Shown: one piece after another, positions 24,696 through 33,406 of the stretch | How positions within the stretch are numbered: the stretch's first letter is position 1 | Layout: every line of letters starts with the position of its first letter | Program-made: the position numbers and the translations under genes | NCBI RefSeq assembly: GCF_000478985.1 | Contig: NZ_AWXB01000058.1 | Coordinates: 62,001-126,000 of the forward strand | Reading direction: 5' to 3' | DNA length: 64,000 nucleotides | From: Peptoniphilus sp. BV3C26 | GTDB taxonomy: Bacteria > Bacillota > Clostridia > Tissierellales > Peptoniphilaceae | The notes under the pieces: generated by a model | What the model saw: only the letters and a program-made list of their open reading frames with translations | Database searches by the model: none | Told to the model about the DNA's origin: nothing

Positions 24696-24740
24696 TGTAG
24701 GGACCGGTTTACCGGTCCGCGTGTATAATGTGAGAGAAAA
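24696..24740. repeat. palindromic repeat, minimal hairpin copy (inverted orientation)
   Basis: TGTAGGGACCGG, TTTA, CCGGTCCGCGTG form a hairpin. The reverse complement shows the same left and right ends as the long copies, with GG/CC in place of AAT/ATT at the centre. Confidence 0.8.
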
Positions 24741-24851
24741 AGCTTAACATTTTTTATAAATTATTTTTACGCTCTACGTGAAGCATTTATTTTAAAATTT
24801 TCAACATACCTTTTTTCATTTTTTTATTTTATTTCTATTGATTCGGCTGAC

Positions 24852-24881
24852 GCCGTCGGACCAATAAATTGGTCCCTACAT
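24852..24881. repeat. palindromic repeat, minimal hairpin copy
   Basis: GCCGTCGGACCAAT directly followed by AAATTGGTCCCTACAT. This is the left and right end of the long repeats with the middle missing. Confidence 0.82.
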
Positions 24882-24909
24882 TTATTTGCGAAGATTTATT
24901 TTTGTGATT

Positions 24910-24953
24910 TGTAGGGACCGGTTTACCGGTCCGCGTGTGTCGGGTGAGAAAAC
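24910..24953. repeat. palindromic repeat, minimal hairpin copy (inverted orientation)
   Basis: Nearly the same as 24696-24740: TGTAGGGACCGG, TTTA, CCGGTCCGCGTGTG and a GTGAGAAAA tail. Together with its neighbours it fills the 575-base gene-free stretch after tadA. Confidence 0.82.
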
Positions 24954-25022
24954 AAAATCCACATTTGATTTAAAATTTATTTTTAAATCTACATTTTTAT
25001 TTTTATTTTTTTTATGCAAATT

Positions 25023-25065
25023 AAAAAATACCTTATAGGTTTTATTGCCATATAAGGTCTTTTTA
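25023..25065 (-). terminator. intrinsic terminator of the superoxide reductase gene
   Basis: ACCTTATA and TATAAGGT form the stem, followed by a T run on the minus strand, 10 bases after the stop. Confidence 0.85.
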
Positions 25066-25074
25066 TTTTAAGTT

Positions 25075-25428
25075 TTAGATTTCTAATGAATTTTCCCAAA
25101 GTCCGTGAATGTTGCAATAGCTTAGTGCATAAACTAGACCTGATTTTTCAGTTTTTATGCATACATTTACTTCTGGTTTAGAACAAATTTCTTCTTCTCC
25201 GTGAGCGCTAAATGTATATGAGCCTACTTCTGTTGGAAATTTTGCTCCTTCCGGTTGGAAAAATACTTTTATCCAAGCTATATGATGTTCAAGAGTATTA
25301 GGATGTTCTACTTCTTCTCCTACAAGTGCATGAATTTTTAAGCATCCTTCTGATTTTTCTGCATGAAGTGCAGGTACGTGTTTTTCGTTTTTCCAATCTC
25401 CTGATTGTACTGTTTGTGTTAATTTCAT
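25075..25428 (-). CDS. superoxide reductase (neelaredoxin/class II desulfoferrodoxin)
   Basis: A small iron enzyme of anaerobes that reduces superoxide to peroxide. The iron ligands can be followed: KHVPALH, HPNTLEHHIAW and CNIHGLW give four His and one Cys, with the catalytic lysine in EKHVP. There is no N-terminal desulforedoxin domain, so it is class II. The start is the ATG at 25428, which has GGGAGG seven bases upstream; an upstream in-frame ATG gives nine extra residues without a site. The length of 117 residues is typical. Thioredoxin reductase, thiol peroxidase and MsrB in the window give the same oxygen-defence theme. Confidence 0.93.
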   Translation of the reverse strand: MKLTQTVQSGDWKNEKHVPALHAEKSEGCLKIHALVGEEVEHPNTLEHHIAWIKVFFQPEGAKFPTEVGSYTFSAHGEEEICSKPEVNVCIKTEKSGLVYALSYCNIHGLWENSLEI

Positions 25429-25523
25429 ATATTTACCTCCCAAATTTTTAACCATTATATATTTACCCTTATGTTTTTTTATTATTCACTTTCTTGGTAA
25501 ATTTTATTTTTTATTCTTAAATT

Positions 25524-25549
25524 AAAAAAACCGCAAGTTGTTTTGCGGC
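25524..25549 (-). terminator. intrinsic terminator of the YabE-like gene
   Basis: CCGCAA and TTGCGG form a short stem followed by seven T residues on the minus strand. Confidence 0.85.
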
Positions 25550-25561
25550 TTTATTTTTAAA

Positions 25562-26554
25562 TTATTCAATTACATATACTTTTACATTTCTTCTTCCGAA
25601 TCTGTTTGCTTGTGCGTTGGTGTTGTAGAATAAGTCTATTCTTTTACCTTTTATTGCACCGCCTGTATCTTCTGCTACTGCATATCCATAGGTTGGAAAT
25701 CCGTCCATTGATTCAATGTAAAGTTTTGATCCTAGGGGTATTACTCTTGGGTCTACTGCTACGGCACCTACTCTTGCACGAGTACCCATGGCGGTTCTTG
25801 ATCCTGCTGTTGGGTCATAGGCTGTTGCCTGCATTACATAAACTGCTTTTACTTTTTTGCCTTCAAGGCCCTTTGCTTGTGGTTTTTTTGTTCCCACTTC
25901 TTTTATTTCGTCAACGGGCTCTTGAATTATTTGACTTTTTACAACTTCAACTTTTGAAGGAACTCCATTAACGTATGTTGTTTCAATGGTGTTTCTTTGA
26001 AGTCCTTTTACACCAATTTGTATGATGTTTACTTCTGATTCGTATTTTTGATCATTTTTTTGTTCTTTGCTTTCAAAGTTTATTTCAACTTCTTCTTCTG
26101 TGCTTCTCTTTTCTATTCTGTCAACTTTAATTGTCATTCCTTGAGTTGCTTTTTCAGTAACTGAGGGATTTACTCTATCAAATTCATTTAGGTCTATTCC
26201 TAAATCTCTAAGTACATCGCCTACGCTCTCTCCTTGAGCTTCAGTTATAAGAGTTTTGTTTCCGTCTTTTATTATATATGACTTGGGAGAAATAATTTTT
26301 ATTTCCATCTTGTCTACTATTTCTGTATCCAAGTCCGGATCAACTAATTCTCTATTTTTTAATTCAATTTTTTCAGTTTTTAAAAATTCTTCTACTGTTT
26401 TTGAATATGTTACTATATTTTTTTCTTGTCCATTAATGTTAAGCACGACATTTTTTCCGAGAGCTGTTGAAAAACCCATTGTCACAATTGCTATTACAAA
26501 TAGGGACAAAAGGATAATTTTTCTAATTCTCCCGTTAATATTTCGTTCTTTCAT
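25562..26554 (-). CDS. YabE-like cell-wall protein (DUF348, G5, 3D domains)
   Basis: An exported, probably wall-active protein of 330 residues. A signal anchor lies at residues 10-32. DUF348-like modules follow (VVLNINGQEKNIVTYSKTVEEFL; TLITEAQGESVGDVLRDLGI, in parts), then a G5 domain at about 160-240 and a C-terminal 3D domain: MQATAYDPTAGSRTAMGTRA, VDPRVIPLGSKLYIE, AEDTGGAIKGKRIDLFY. Three conserved Asp residues of the 3D domain are intact, as in the lytic transglycosylase-like fold. The ATG at 26554 has GGAGG six bases upstream. WalR-type boxes flank its promoter. Confidence 0.92.
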   Translation of the reverse strand: MKERNINGRIRKIILLSLFVIAIVTMGFSTALGKNVVLNINGQEKNIVTYSKTVEEFLKTEKIELKNRELVDPDLDTEIVDKMEIKIISPKSYIIKDGNKTLITEAQGESVGDVLRDLGIDLNEFDRVNPSVTEKATQGMTIKVDRIEKRSTEEEVEINFESKEQKNDQKYESEVNIIQIGVKGLQRNTIETTYVNGVPSKVEVVKSQIIQEPVDEIKEVGTKKPQAKGLEGKKVKAVYVMQATAYDPTAGSRTAMGTRARVGAVAVDPRVIPLGSKLYIESMDGFPTYGYAVAEDTGGAIKGKRIDLFYNTNAQANRFGRRNVKVYVIE

Positions 26555-26578
26555 AAAAAACCTCCAATTCTCATGAAA

Positions 26579-26595
26579 TGTTACTATTTTGTAAC
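26579..26595 (-). promoter_or_regulatory. WalR-like box, downstream of the promoter
   Basis: TGTTAC-TATTT-TGTAAC fits the WalR (YycF) consensus TGTWAH-N5-TGTWAH exactly. It lies in the transcribed leader, about +8 to +24. Confidence 0.55.
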
Positions 26596-26609
26596 TTTTC
26601 ATAGTTTTG

Positions 26610-26638
26610 AGTATAATTTATAAAAGTTTAATTGTCAA
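26610..26638 (-). promoter_or_regulatory. sigma-A promoter of the YabE-like gene
   Basis: TTGACA (26633-26638), a 17-base spacer and TATACT (26610-26615) on the minus strand make an almost ideal promoter. Confidence 0.82.
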
Positions 26639-26644
26639 ATTTTT

Positions 26645-26661
26645 TGTAACTTTTTTGTTAC
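26645..26661 (-). promoter_or_regulatory. WalR-like box, upstream of the promoter
   Basis: TGTAAC-TTTTT-TGTTAC fits TGTWAH-N5-TGTWAH exactly and is just upstream of the -35 box, a usual position for activation. WalR control of wall hydrolases is known in other Firmicutes; here it is inferred. Confidence 0.58.
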
Positions 26662-26682
26662 ACTTTAAAAATTCAATAAAAT

Positions 26683-26750
26683 ACAGGCTTAAATAAGTTT
26701 TAAAAAAATAATTTTTTGAAATTTATTTTTTTTATCTTATCTAAGCCTGT
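26683..26750 (-). terminator. long-loop inverted repeat, possible terminator of the Nudix operon
   Basis: ACAGGCTTAAATAAG and CTTATCTAAGCCTGT pair at 14 of 15 positions around a 38-base AT-rich loop. A weak T-rich run follows on the minus strand. It lies between the Nudix stop and the YabE-like promoter, so it may end the operon. Confidence 0.5.
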
Positions 26751-26785
26751 TAAATAGCGATTTATTTTTTTATATTACAAGTTGA

Positions 26786-27430
26786 TTAAATTTTTGTAAA
26801 CTTTTGGGAAATTATGTCCGTGAAGTTTCTAATCATTTTTGCAGTAAAACCCCAGATTATTTCTTCTTTATAGTGGTACAATTCCACTATTTCCCCATAT
26901 CTTTTAAATTTATAATTTTCTCCATTGGGAATTAAATCGTAGGGAAAGTCCGGTTCTTTTGTAATTTTTATACTGGTTTTATAAGCATCGGGAGAATTTT
27001 CCAAGAAAAAACTTAGAGGAACTGTAAAAATATAAGACACTTCATCTTTATTTGCTTTTATCTTATAAAATTCTTCATCAATTAGACCTATAAAAGTGTA
27101 AATTATTTCCCTATTGGGATTTACTAAAAAATTTCCCTGGGCAAAAATTTTTATTTTATTTTTTTCTATTAAAAGTTCTTCGCAGGTTTCTCTTATTGCC
27201 GCCTCTTTTTCTTCTTCAAAGGCTTCAATCTTTCCTCCGGGAAAAGAAACTTCACCCGGTTGTGTTCTTAAAGAATCCGCTCTTCTTTCAAAAAGAACGT
27301 GGATTTCTCCATCCACCAATATAAGAGGAATTAAAACTGAATATCTACTTTTTATATCAACGGGCAAAGGTTTGTGACCTTTTATAAGCTCTTCTATTTT
27401 TTCTAAGTTTATATTATCTAATTTATCCAT
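26786..27430 (-). CDS. Nudix hydrolase, CoA pyrophosphatase-like
   Basis: The enzyme is predicted to hydrolyse CoA or a related dinucleotide pyrophosphate in the cytoplasm. The Nudix box is GGKIEAFEEEKEAAIRETCE ELL, with the preceding SFPGG typical of the NudL/YeaB CoA pyrophosphatases. The length of 214 residues fits. The start lies eight bases inside the mscL end, so it is co-transcribed with mscL and dCMP deaminase. The substrate is by family only; no CoA-specific motif is proved. Confidence 0.87.
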   Translation of the reverse strand: MDKLDNINLEKIEELIKGHKPLPVDIKSRYSVLIPLILVDGEIHVLFERRADSLRTQPGEVSFPGGKIEAFEEEKEAAIRETCEELLIEKNKIKIFAQGNFLVNPNREIIYTFIGLIDEEFYKIKANKDEVSYIFTVPLSFFLENSPDAYKTSIKITKEPDFPYDLIPNGENYKFKRYGEIVELYHYKEEIIWGFTAKMIRNFTDIISQKFTKI

Positions 27431-27872
27431 TTAATTCTGATGTGCAGTGAGGGCATCTTGTTGCCTCAACATTTATCTGACTCTTACAATAAGGGCAGAT
27501 TTTACTTGTTACTTTTTCTTCTTCCGGTTTTTTAAATTTATTTGTAAGCTTTGTCATTTCTCTTATTATTGTAAATATTACAAGAGAAATTATTAAAAAG
27601 TTGACCACATTTTGAATGAAACTTCCATAAGCAAAGGTTGCAGTTGCTTCTTTTGCTGCTGCTAAAGTTGGATAGTCCTTTCCATCAAGGGCATAAAACA
27701 TTTGGCTGAAGTCATTTCCTCCTGTTAATTTTCCAATAATAGGCATCATTATATCATTTACAAGAGATGTTACTATACTTCCGAAAGCGCCACCTATTAT
27801 AACACCAATAGCCATGTCAACTACATTTCCCCTTGAAATGAAATCTTTAAAATCATTTACAAATTTTTTCAT
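27423..27872 (-). CDS. mscL: large-conductance mechanosensitive channel MscL with zinc-ribbon tail
   Basis: A two-helix membrane channel that opens under osmotic down-shock. The start MKKFVNDFKDFISRGNVVDMA is the family signature; TM1 is about 16-42 and TM2 about 84-105. Residues 126-143 add two cysteine pairs (CPYC and CPHC), a zinc-ribbon tail that standard MscL of E. coli or Bacillus lacks. It is 149 residues. It has an AAGGA ribosome site. It follows dCMP deaminase and overlaps the Nudix gene by eight bases. Confidence 0.95.
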   Translation of the reverse strand: MKKFVNDFKDFISRGNVVDMAIGVIIGGAFGSIVTSLVNDIMMPIIGKLTGGNDFSQMFYALDGKDYPTLAAAKEATATFAYGSFIQNVVNFLIISLVIFTIIREMTKLTNKFKKPEEEKVTSKICPYCKSQINVEATRCPHCTSELNG

Positions 27873-27887
27873 CTTTATCCTTCCTTT

Positions 27888-28325
27888 TTAATCTTTCAAT
27901 CCTTCTTCCATTTTTACGAGTTTTATATTATTTTTTTCTATAAGTTCAAGGGCATATTGGTCCATCCTATAGGCATTTAAATAATATATTTCTTTTATAC
28001 CCGCCTGTAAAAGTGCCTTGGTACAATTTAAACATGGAAAATGAGTCACATAACACTTACAATTTTTAACTGATATACCTTCCTTGGCACAATATAAAAG
28101 GGCGTTCATCTCCGCATGAATTGTAGCTATACAGTGACCATCACGCATAGTATGTCCTATTTCATCACAAGAGGGATTGCCGGCTAAAGAACCATTATAG
28201 CCTGTGGATACAATTCTGTTGTCTGAATTTACAAGGACACATCCTACAAAGGCCCTGTCGCAAGTTGATCTTTTTGCCACAAGTTTTGTTATGTCCATAA
28301 AATATTGATCCCAAGATTTTCTCAT
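27888..28325 (-). CDS. dCMP deaminase (ComEB-like)
   Basis: A zinc enzyme converting dCMP to dUMP for thymidylate synthesis. The zinc site is [11 protein letters not shown] and PCLNCTKAL, with the opening [21 protein letters not shown] typical of the family; NPSCDEIGH supplies the extra zinc ligand often seen in this family. The length of 145 residues is normal. Its ATG overlaps the TGA of the ribonuclease HI gene in the shifted frame (ATGA at 28322-28325), which supports that the upstream gene once read through to here. Confidence 0.93.
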   Translation of the reverse strand: MRKSWDQYFMDITKLVAKRSTCDRAFVGCVLVNSDNRIVSTGYNGSLAGNPSCDEIGHTMRDGHCIATIHAEMNALLYCAKEGISVKNCKCYVTHFPCLNCTKALLQAGIKEIYYLNAYRMDQYALELIEKNNIKLVKMEEGLKD

Positions 28326-28925
28326 ATTGCCTCCTTTGCAAGTTTGTCAACATATTCATTAAGCTCAACTCCCTTATGGGATTTAACTTTAATAAAAACA
28401 ACTTCCAAACTTTCTTTTATATTATCATAAAAAGACCTTATAGTCCTTTGTAAGGCTTTTATTTGTCTGCCAATTTCCAAGGGCCCAGTCTTCTATTCCC
28501 CTATAGTCATAGTGGATATAAATTTTATCTTTTTTAAGTTCTACCGCTCTTTTCATTGCAAGAATGGCTCCCTTTAATTCTCCTGCTACATTTCTAAAAG
28601 AAGCATCTTCATCGAAAAATCTTTTTGAATATTCTTCCTTAATTTTTCTATCTCTTAAATAAACTCCGTAGGAATAAGACTTATCCTCATCTCTATAAGA
28701 ACCATCAACATAGGCAACCATTTCATTTTCCTTTAAATCTTCAAAAGATTTTAAGGAAACATCTTCTTTTAAATTTTCATTGGAACTATTTATAAAAGCC
28801 TGAGCTTCTTCTAAAGTTTTAAACTTTTTATAAACTGCATTTTTAAATCCCATGACCTGTTCCTTGCACTGGTCCCAAGTTTTATAAATCCCTCTTTCTC
28901 TTCCCACTTTTACAGCGTAATACAT
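28322..28925 (-). pseudogene. rnhA: ribonuclease HI with hybrid-binding N-terminus, interrupted by a frameshift
   Basis: RNase HI cuts the RNA strand of RNA-DNA hybrids. The ATG at 28925 has GAGGTGG upstream. Residues 1-45 form the caulimovirus-type hybrid-binding domain (YYAVKVGRERGIYKTWDQC). The catalytic domain begins MVAYVDGSYRD, with the acidic residues in DGSY, GELKGAILAM and HYDYRGIEDW. The frame ends after KDYKVFL at 28425. Removing one T from the T5 run (28429-28433 on the plus strand) gives KVFYDNIKESLEVVFIKVK and [18 protein letters not shown], the proper C-terminus with its HxG loop. The stop then overlaps comEB as ATGA. It is either a fresh mutation or a sequencing indel. Confidence 0.85.
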
Positions 28926-28963
28926 TTTCCACCTCAAAAATATTATACCAAAAGACAAGAAAT

Positions 28964-28992
28964 AAAAAAGGACGAGCTTTTTCTCGTCCTTG
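28964..28992 (-). terminator. intrinsic terminator of groESL
   Basis: AAGGACGAG and CTCGTCCTT form the stem, followed by six T residues on the minus strand, 22 bases after groEL. Confidence 0.92.
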
Positions 28993-29013
28993 ATTTTAAT
29001 TTTATTTTGATTT

Positions 29014-30645
<1,632 letters not shown>

Positions 30646-30653
30646 TTACCTCC

Positions 30654-30935
30654 TTATTTTATAACTGCAAGTAAGTCTTGGTATTTGATTACTATATATT
30701 TTTCTTTTTCAAGTTCAACTTCAGTTCCTGCATATTTGGAAAATAAAACTTTATCTCCTACAGAAATTTGTCCCTTTGTCTTTTCGTCTTCTTCAACATC
30801 TTTACCTATTGCAATAATTTCAGCAATGTTTGTTTCTTCCTTTGCTGATGATGGCAATACTATTCCTGATGCTGTCTTCTCTTCTATTTCTATTTTTTTA
30901 ATTACAACTTTTTCTCCTAAAGGTTTAAGTTCCAT
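30654..30935 (-). CDS. groES: 10-kDa co-chaperonin GroES
   Basis: The lid of the GroEL cage. The family start [14 protein letters not shown] and the mobile loop region [14 protein letters not shown] are clear, as is the end [20 protein letters not shown]. It is 93 residues. It has GGAGG before ATG, and a CIRCE element lies 34 bases upstream. The gene precedes groEL. Confidence 0.98.
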   Translation of the reverse strand: MELKPLGEKVVIKKIEIEEKTASGIVLPSSAKEETNIAEIIAIGKDVEEDEKTKGQISVGDKVLFSKYAGTEVELEKEKYIVIKYQDLLAVIK

Positions 30936-30968
30936 TTTATCCTCCTATAAAAATTTTTTACAAAATTA

Positions 30969-30995
30969 TTAGCACTCATTTATCTTAAGTGCTAA
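30969..30995 (-). promoter_or_regulatory. CIRCE operator (HrcA) of groESL
   Basis: TTAGCACTC-N9-AAGTGCTAA matches the CIRCE consensus except for one base. HrcA-type repression released by heat is the established function. Confidence 0.95.
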
Positions 30996-31033
30996 TTGTA
31001 TTGTAATACATATATTTTATTTTTTCAAGCTTA

Positions 31034-31726
31034 TTAAAAAATAAGTCCAAATATTATTGCAAACAAAATTGAAGGAAGCATATTGGCAGTTTTAAAGTCT
31101 TTCATCTTAAGCATATTAAAGGCAAGGGCTATTATTAAAAGTCCACCCACTCCGCAAATATTGTTTATAACTGCAGGGGTAAAAAAATTCTTCAAAATGT
31201 TTGCAGCTAAATAAATAAGGCCTTGATATAAAAAAACGCTAAATCCTGAAAAAATCATGCCCCTTCCAAGACTTGCACTCATCATAAAAGCCGAAACCGT
31301 ATCTAAAATCGCCTTTGAAATTAAAATGGAGTTATCTCCTAAAAGGCTGGAATTTAAAGGACCTATTATCGCCATAGACCCAACGCAAAATAAGAGAGAG
31401 CCTGTTACAAAGGCTTCTACAAATTTATTTTGTCCAAGGTCATTTTTTTGTTTTTTCAAAAAAATTTTTTGAATTTTTAAACCTAAGCCGTTAATTTTTC
31501 CTTCAATGTCAATTTTTGTTCCCACAATTGTTCCAAGAACAAGGGCTATTATTACAGAGAGTAAATTATCTCCCTTTAGGGCTGTGTTTATTCCAATAAT
31601 AAGAACGCTCAACTGAAGGGCATCAATAATTGCATCTTGATATTTTTTAGAAATTTTATCCCCTATAATTGAACCTATAAAAGAAGCAAATATTATTCCA
31701 AAAGAATTTATTAAAATAGCTATCAT
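31034..31726 (-). CDS. DUF554 family membrane protein
   Basis: An integral membrane protein of 230 residues, related to YqgA (DUF554), function unknown. Hydrophobic segments fill most of it. The opening LINSFGIIFASFIGSIIGDKI and the middle VLGTIVGTKIDIEGKINGLG match the family. Its ATG overlaps the stop of the Ogg gene (ATGA), so they are translationally coupled. Confidence 0.88.
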   Translation of the reverse strand: MIAILINSFGIIFASFIGSIIGDKISKKYQDAIIDALQLSVLIIGINTALKGDNLLSVIIALVLGTIVGTKIDIEGKINGLGLKIQKIFLKKQKNDLGQNKFVEAFVTGSLLFCVGSMAIIGPLNSSLLGDNSILISKAILDTVSAFMMSASLGRGMIFSGFSVFLYQGLIYLAANILKNFFTPAVINNICGVGGLLIIALAFNMLKMKDFKTANMLPSILFAIIFGLIF

Positions 31727-32604
31727 ATTTTTCCCAACTTATTTTCTCTGCCATAGAAAAAGAGGTATTGTTGTGCAAAGCCTGCAAAATCTTTAAATAA
31801 TTCTCTTCCCCTATCTGCAACTTCTGTTTTTTTAACTGTTTCCTTAAAATACAATTCTTCCATTACTCTTTTTATCCAAACATCAACAGGAAAAGATTCG
31901 CTTCTGCCGTAAGCAAAAAGAAGGATACAATCTGAAACCTTAGGTCCAACTCCTGGAAGTTTTTGTAGCTCTTCTGAAGCAAGTTTTAAATCTTTTGTAT
32001 AAAAAGAATTTATATCTATTTCCTCATCATAAATCATATTCGCGGCTTTTACTATTCTCTCATCACGAAAGCCAACTTTTGCAAATTCTCTTAAATCTTT
32101 AGGATCTGCATTTTTTAAAACTTCCGCCTTGGGAAAAGAATAGTAAGTTCCAAAGGGATTTTCTATTTTTTCTCCGTACATTTGACTTATGATTTTTATA
32201 CTCTTTTTGATTCTTTTTATGTTGTTATTGGCACTTATTATAAAGCTTATAATTGTTTCAAAGGGATCTTGATTTAAAATCCTTATTCCTCTTCCATATT
32301 CAATTGCCCTTTTTAAAACTTGATCCTCACTTAAATCATTTATAATTTTTAAATAATCCCTATTTAAATCAAAATAATTTCTCCAAATTTTATTAAAGTC
32401 ATCTTCATCAGAGTTTTTAATTATAATGTCCTTTTCTTTTTTACTTATATTTATAACTCTATCGTGGGCAACATTGGTAAAAGAACCGTCTTCTTCCAAT
32501 TCCCATCTAAAGGCCTGTCCGCACAAAAAAATGTGTTCCGGATTAAAGGCGTCCATGTTTTTTAAAATTATTTCTTTTTCATTGTTTTTATAGATCTCAT
32601 TCAT
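31723..32604 (-). CDS. ogg: 8-oxoguanine DNA glycosylase/AP lyase (Ogg)
   Basis: The enzyme removes 8-oxoguanine from DNA and nicks the site. The helix-hairpin-helix LPGVGPKVSDCILLFAYG carries the catalytic lysine, and FPVDVWIKRVM carries the catalytic aspartate. The N-terminal QAFRWELEEDG fits the OGG1-like fold. A start at 32604 gives 293 residues; the longer frame up to 32667 begins inside the rex terminator, so it is not used. The ribosome site is weak. It fits with the other oxidative-damage genes. Confidence 0.9.
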   Translation of the reverse strand: MNEIYKNNEKEIILKNMDAFNPEHIFLCGQAFRWELEEDGSFTNVAHDRVINISKKEKDIIIKNSDEDDFNKIWRNYFDLNRDYLKIINDLSEDQVLKRAIEYGRGIRILNQDPFETIISFIISANNNIKRIKKSIKIISQMYGEKIENPFGTYYSFPKAEVLKNADPKDLREFAKVGFRDERIVKAANMIYDEEIDINSFYTKDLKLASEELQKLPGVGPKVSDCILLFAYGRSESFPVDVWIKRVMEELYFKETVKKTEVADRGRELFKDFAGFAQQYLFFYGRENKLGKI

Positions 32605-32651
32605 ACTTAAAATTTTAACACATTTTTTTAATTTTAAACTTTTAATAATAT

Positions 32652-32682
32652 AAAAAACAAGCAGCATTGCTACTTGTTTTTT
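32652..32682 (-). terminator. intrinsic terminator of rex
   Basis: AACAAG-AGCA and TGCT-CTTGTT arms (each with one bulge) form a hairpin followed by a T run on the minus strand. It contains the rex stop codon. Confidence 0.82.
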
Positions 32683-33305
32683 TTAGTGTTTTCTTTTAAA
32701 TAATAAGACAGGGTAAGTAGTGAGTCGTTAAGTCTTACATTTTCAACAACTACGCTTTCTGGTGCCTGAATATCAACAGGAGCAAAATTCCAAATGCCCT
32801 TTACATTTCCTCTTATAAGGATGTCAGCAATCTCTTGAGCTACAACTTTGGGAGCACTTATAATACCGACATCTATTTTATTTTCTTTTAAAAATTTACT
32901 TAGCTCACTTATACTTTTAACTTTTATACCGCCGACAAGAGTCCCTGCAACTTCATCAATATCAAAGAGCATATCAATTGAAAAGCCACTTTTTTTAAAG
33001 CCTGGATATCTTGCAATTGCACGTCCAAGATGTCCAACTCCCACAACAACTGCTTTATAATCTCGATCTATTCCTAAAATTTTGTCGATTTGACTTCTAA
33101 GATCTGCCGCATTATAACCGTAGCCTTGTTGCCCGAATCCTCCAAAATTGTTTAAATCCTGTCTTATTTGTGAGGCTGTAAAACCAGTAAGCTTTGAAAG
33201 TTCACCAGAAGAAATTCTCTCAATTCCTCCGTCAATTAATTCTGTTAAATATCTGTGATAAATTGGAAGGCGTCTTATGACCGTATCAGAAATTTTCTTT
33301 TCCAT
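32670..33305 (-). CDS. rex: redox-sensing transcriptional repressor Rex
   Basis: Rex represses fermentation and respiration genes when NAD+ is high and leaves DNA when NADH rises. The N-terminal winged helix has SDTVIRRLPIYHRYL and LTGFTASQIRQDLNNFGGFG. The NAD-binding fold begins VVVGVGHLGRAIARY. The ATG at 33305 has GGAGGTGG just before it; the frame runs open upstream without a site. The gene is 211 residues. An adjacent Rex-like palindrome over its own promoter suggests autoregulation. Confidence 0.95.
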   Translation of the reverse strand: MEKKISDTVIRRLPIYHRYLTELIDGGIERISSGELSKLTGFTASQIRQDLNNFGGFGQQGYGYNAADLRSQIDKILGIDRDYKAVVVGVGHLGRAIARYPGFKKSGFSIDMLFDIDEVAGTLVGGIKVKSISELSKFLKENKIDVGIISAPKVVAQEIADILIRGNVKGIWNFAPVDIQAPESVVVENVRLNDSLLTLSYYLKENTKKNK

Positions 33306-33321
33306 ATCCACCTCCGAAAGT

Positions 33322-33357
33322 ATGTTATTATTATAACAATAAAAAACTTCTTTGTAA
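33322..33357 (-). promoter_or_regulatory. rex promoter with overlapping Rex-like operator
   Basis: TTACAA (33352-33357), a 16-base spacer and TATAAT (33330-33335) form a promoter. The palindrome TTGTTA-N6-TAACAT at 33322-33339 covers the -10 box and matches the Clostridial Rex site TTGTTAA-N4-TTAACAA at 11 of the 12 outer positions. Confidence 0.6.
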
Positions 33358-33406
33358 AACTTTAATATAAGCCCCCTGCTGTGATAAAATTTTTGTGAGG
33401 TAAAAA

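Noticed and set aside
24548-24953. CRISPR array in the repeat-rich gap
   Set aside because: Repeats are few, unequal in length, in both orientations and not evenly spaced; no cas genes are near.
25606-25971. 121-codon Leu/Arg-rich open frame on the plus strand
   Set aside because: It mirrors the YabE-like gene on the other strand; composition is that of a shadow frame.
32605-32667. Upstream start for Ogg giving 314 residues
   Set aside because: The first codons lie in the rex terminator hairpin and have no ribosome site.
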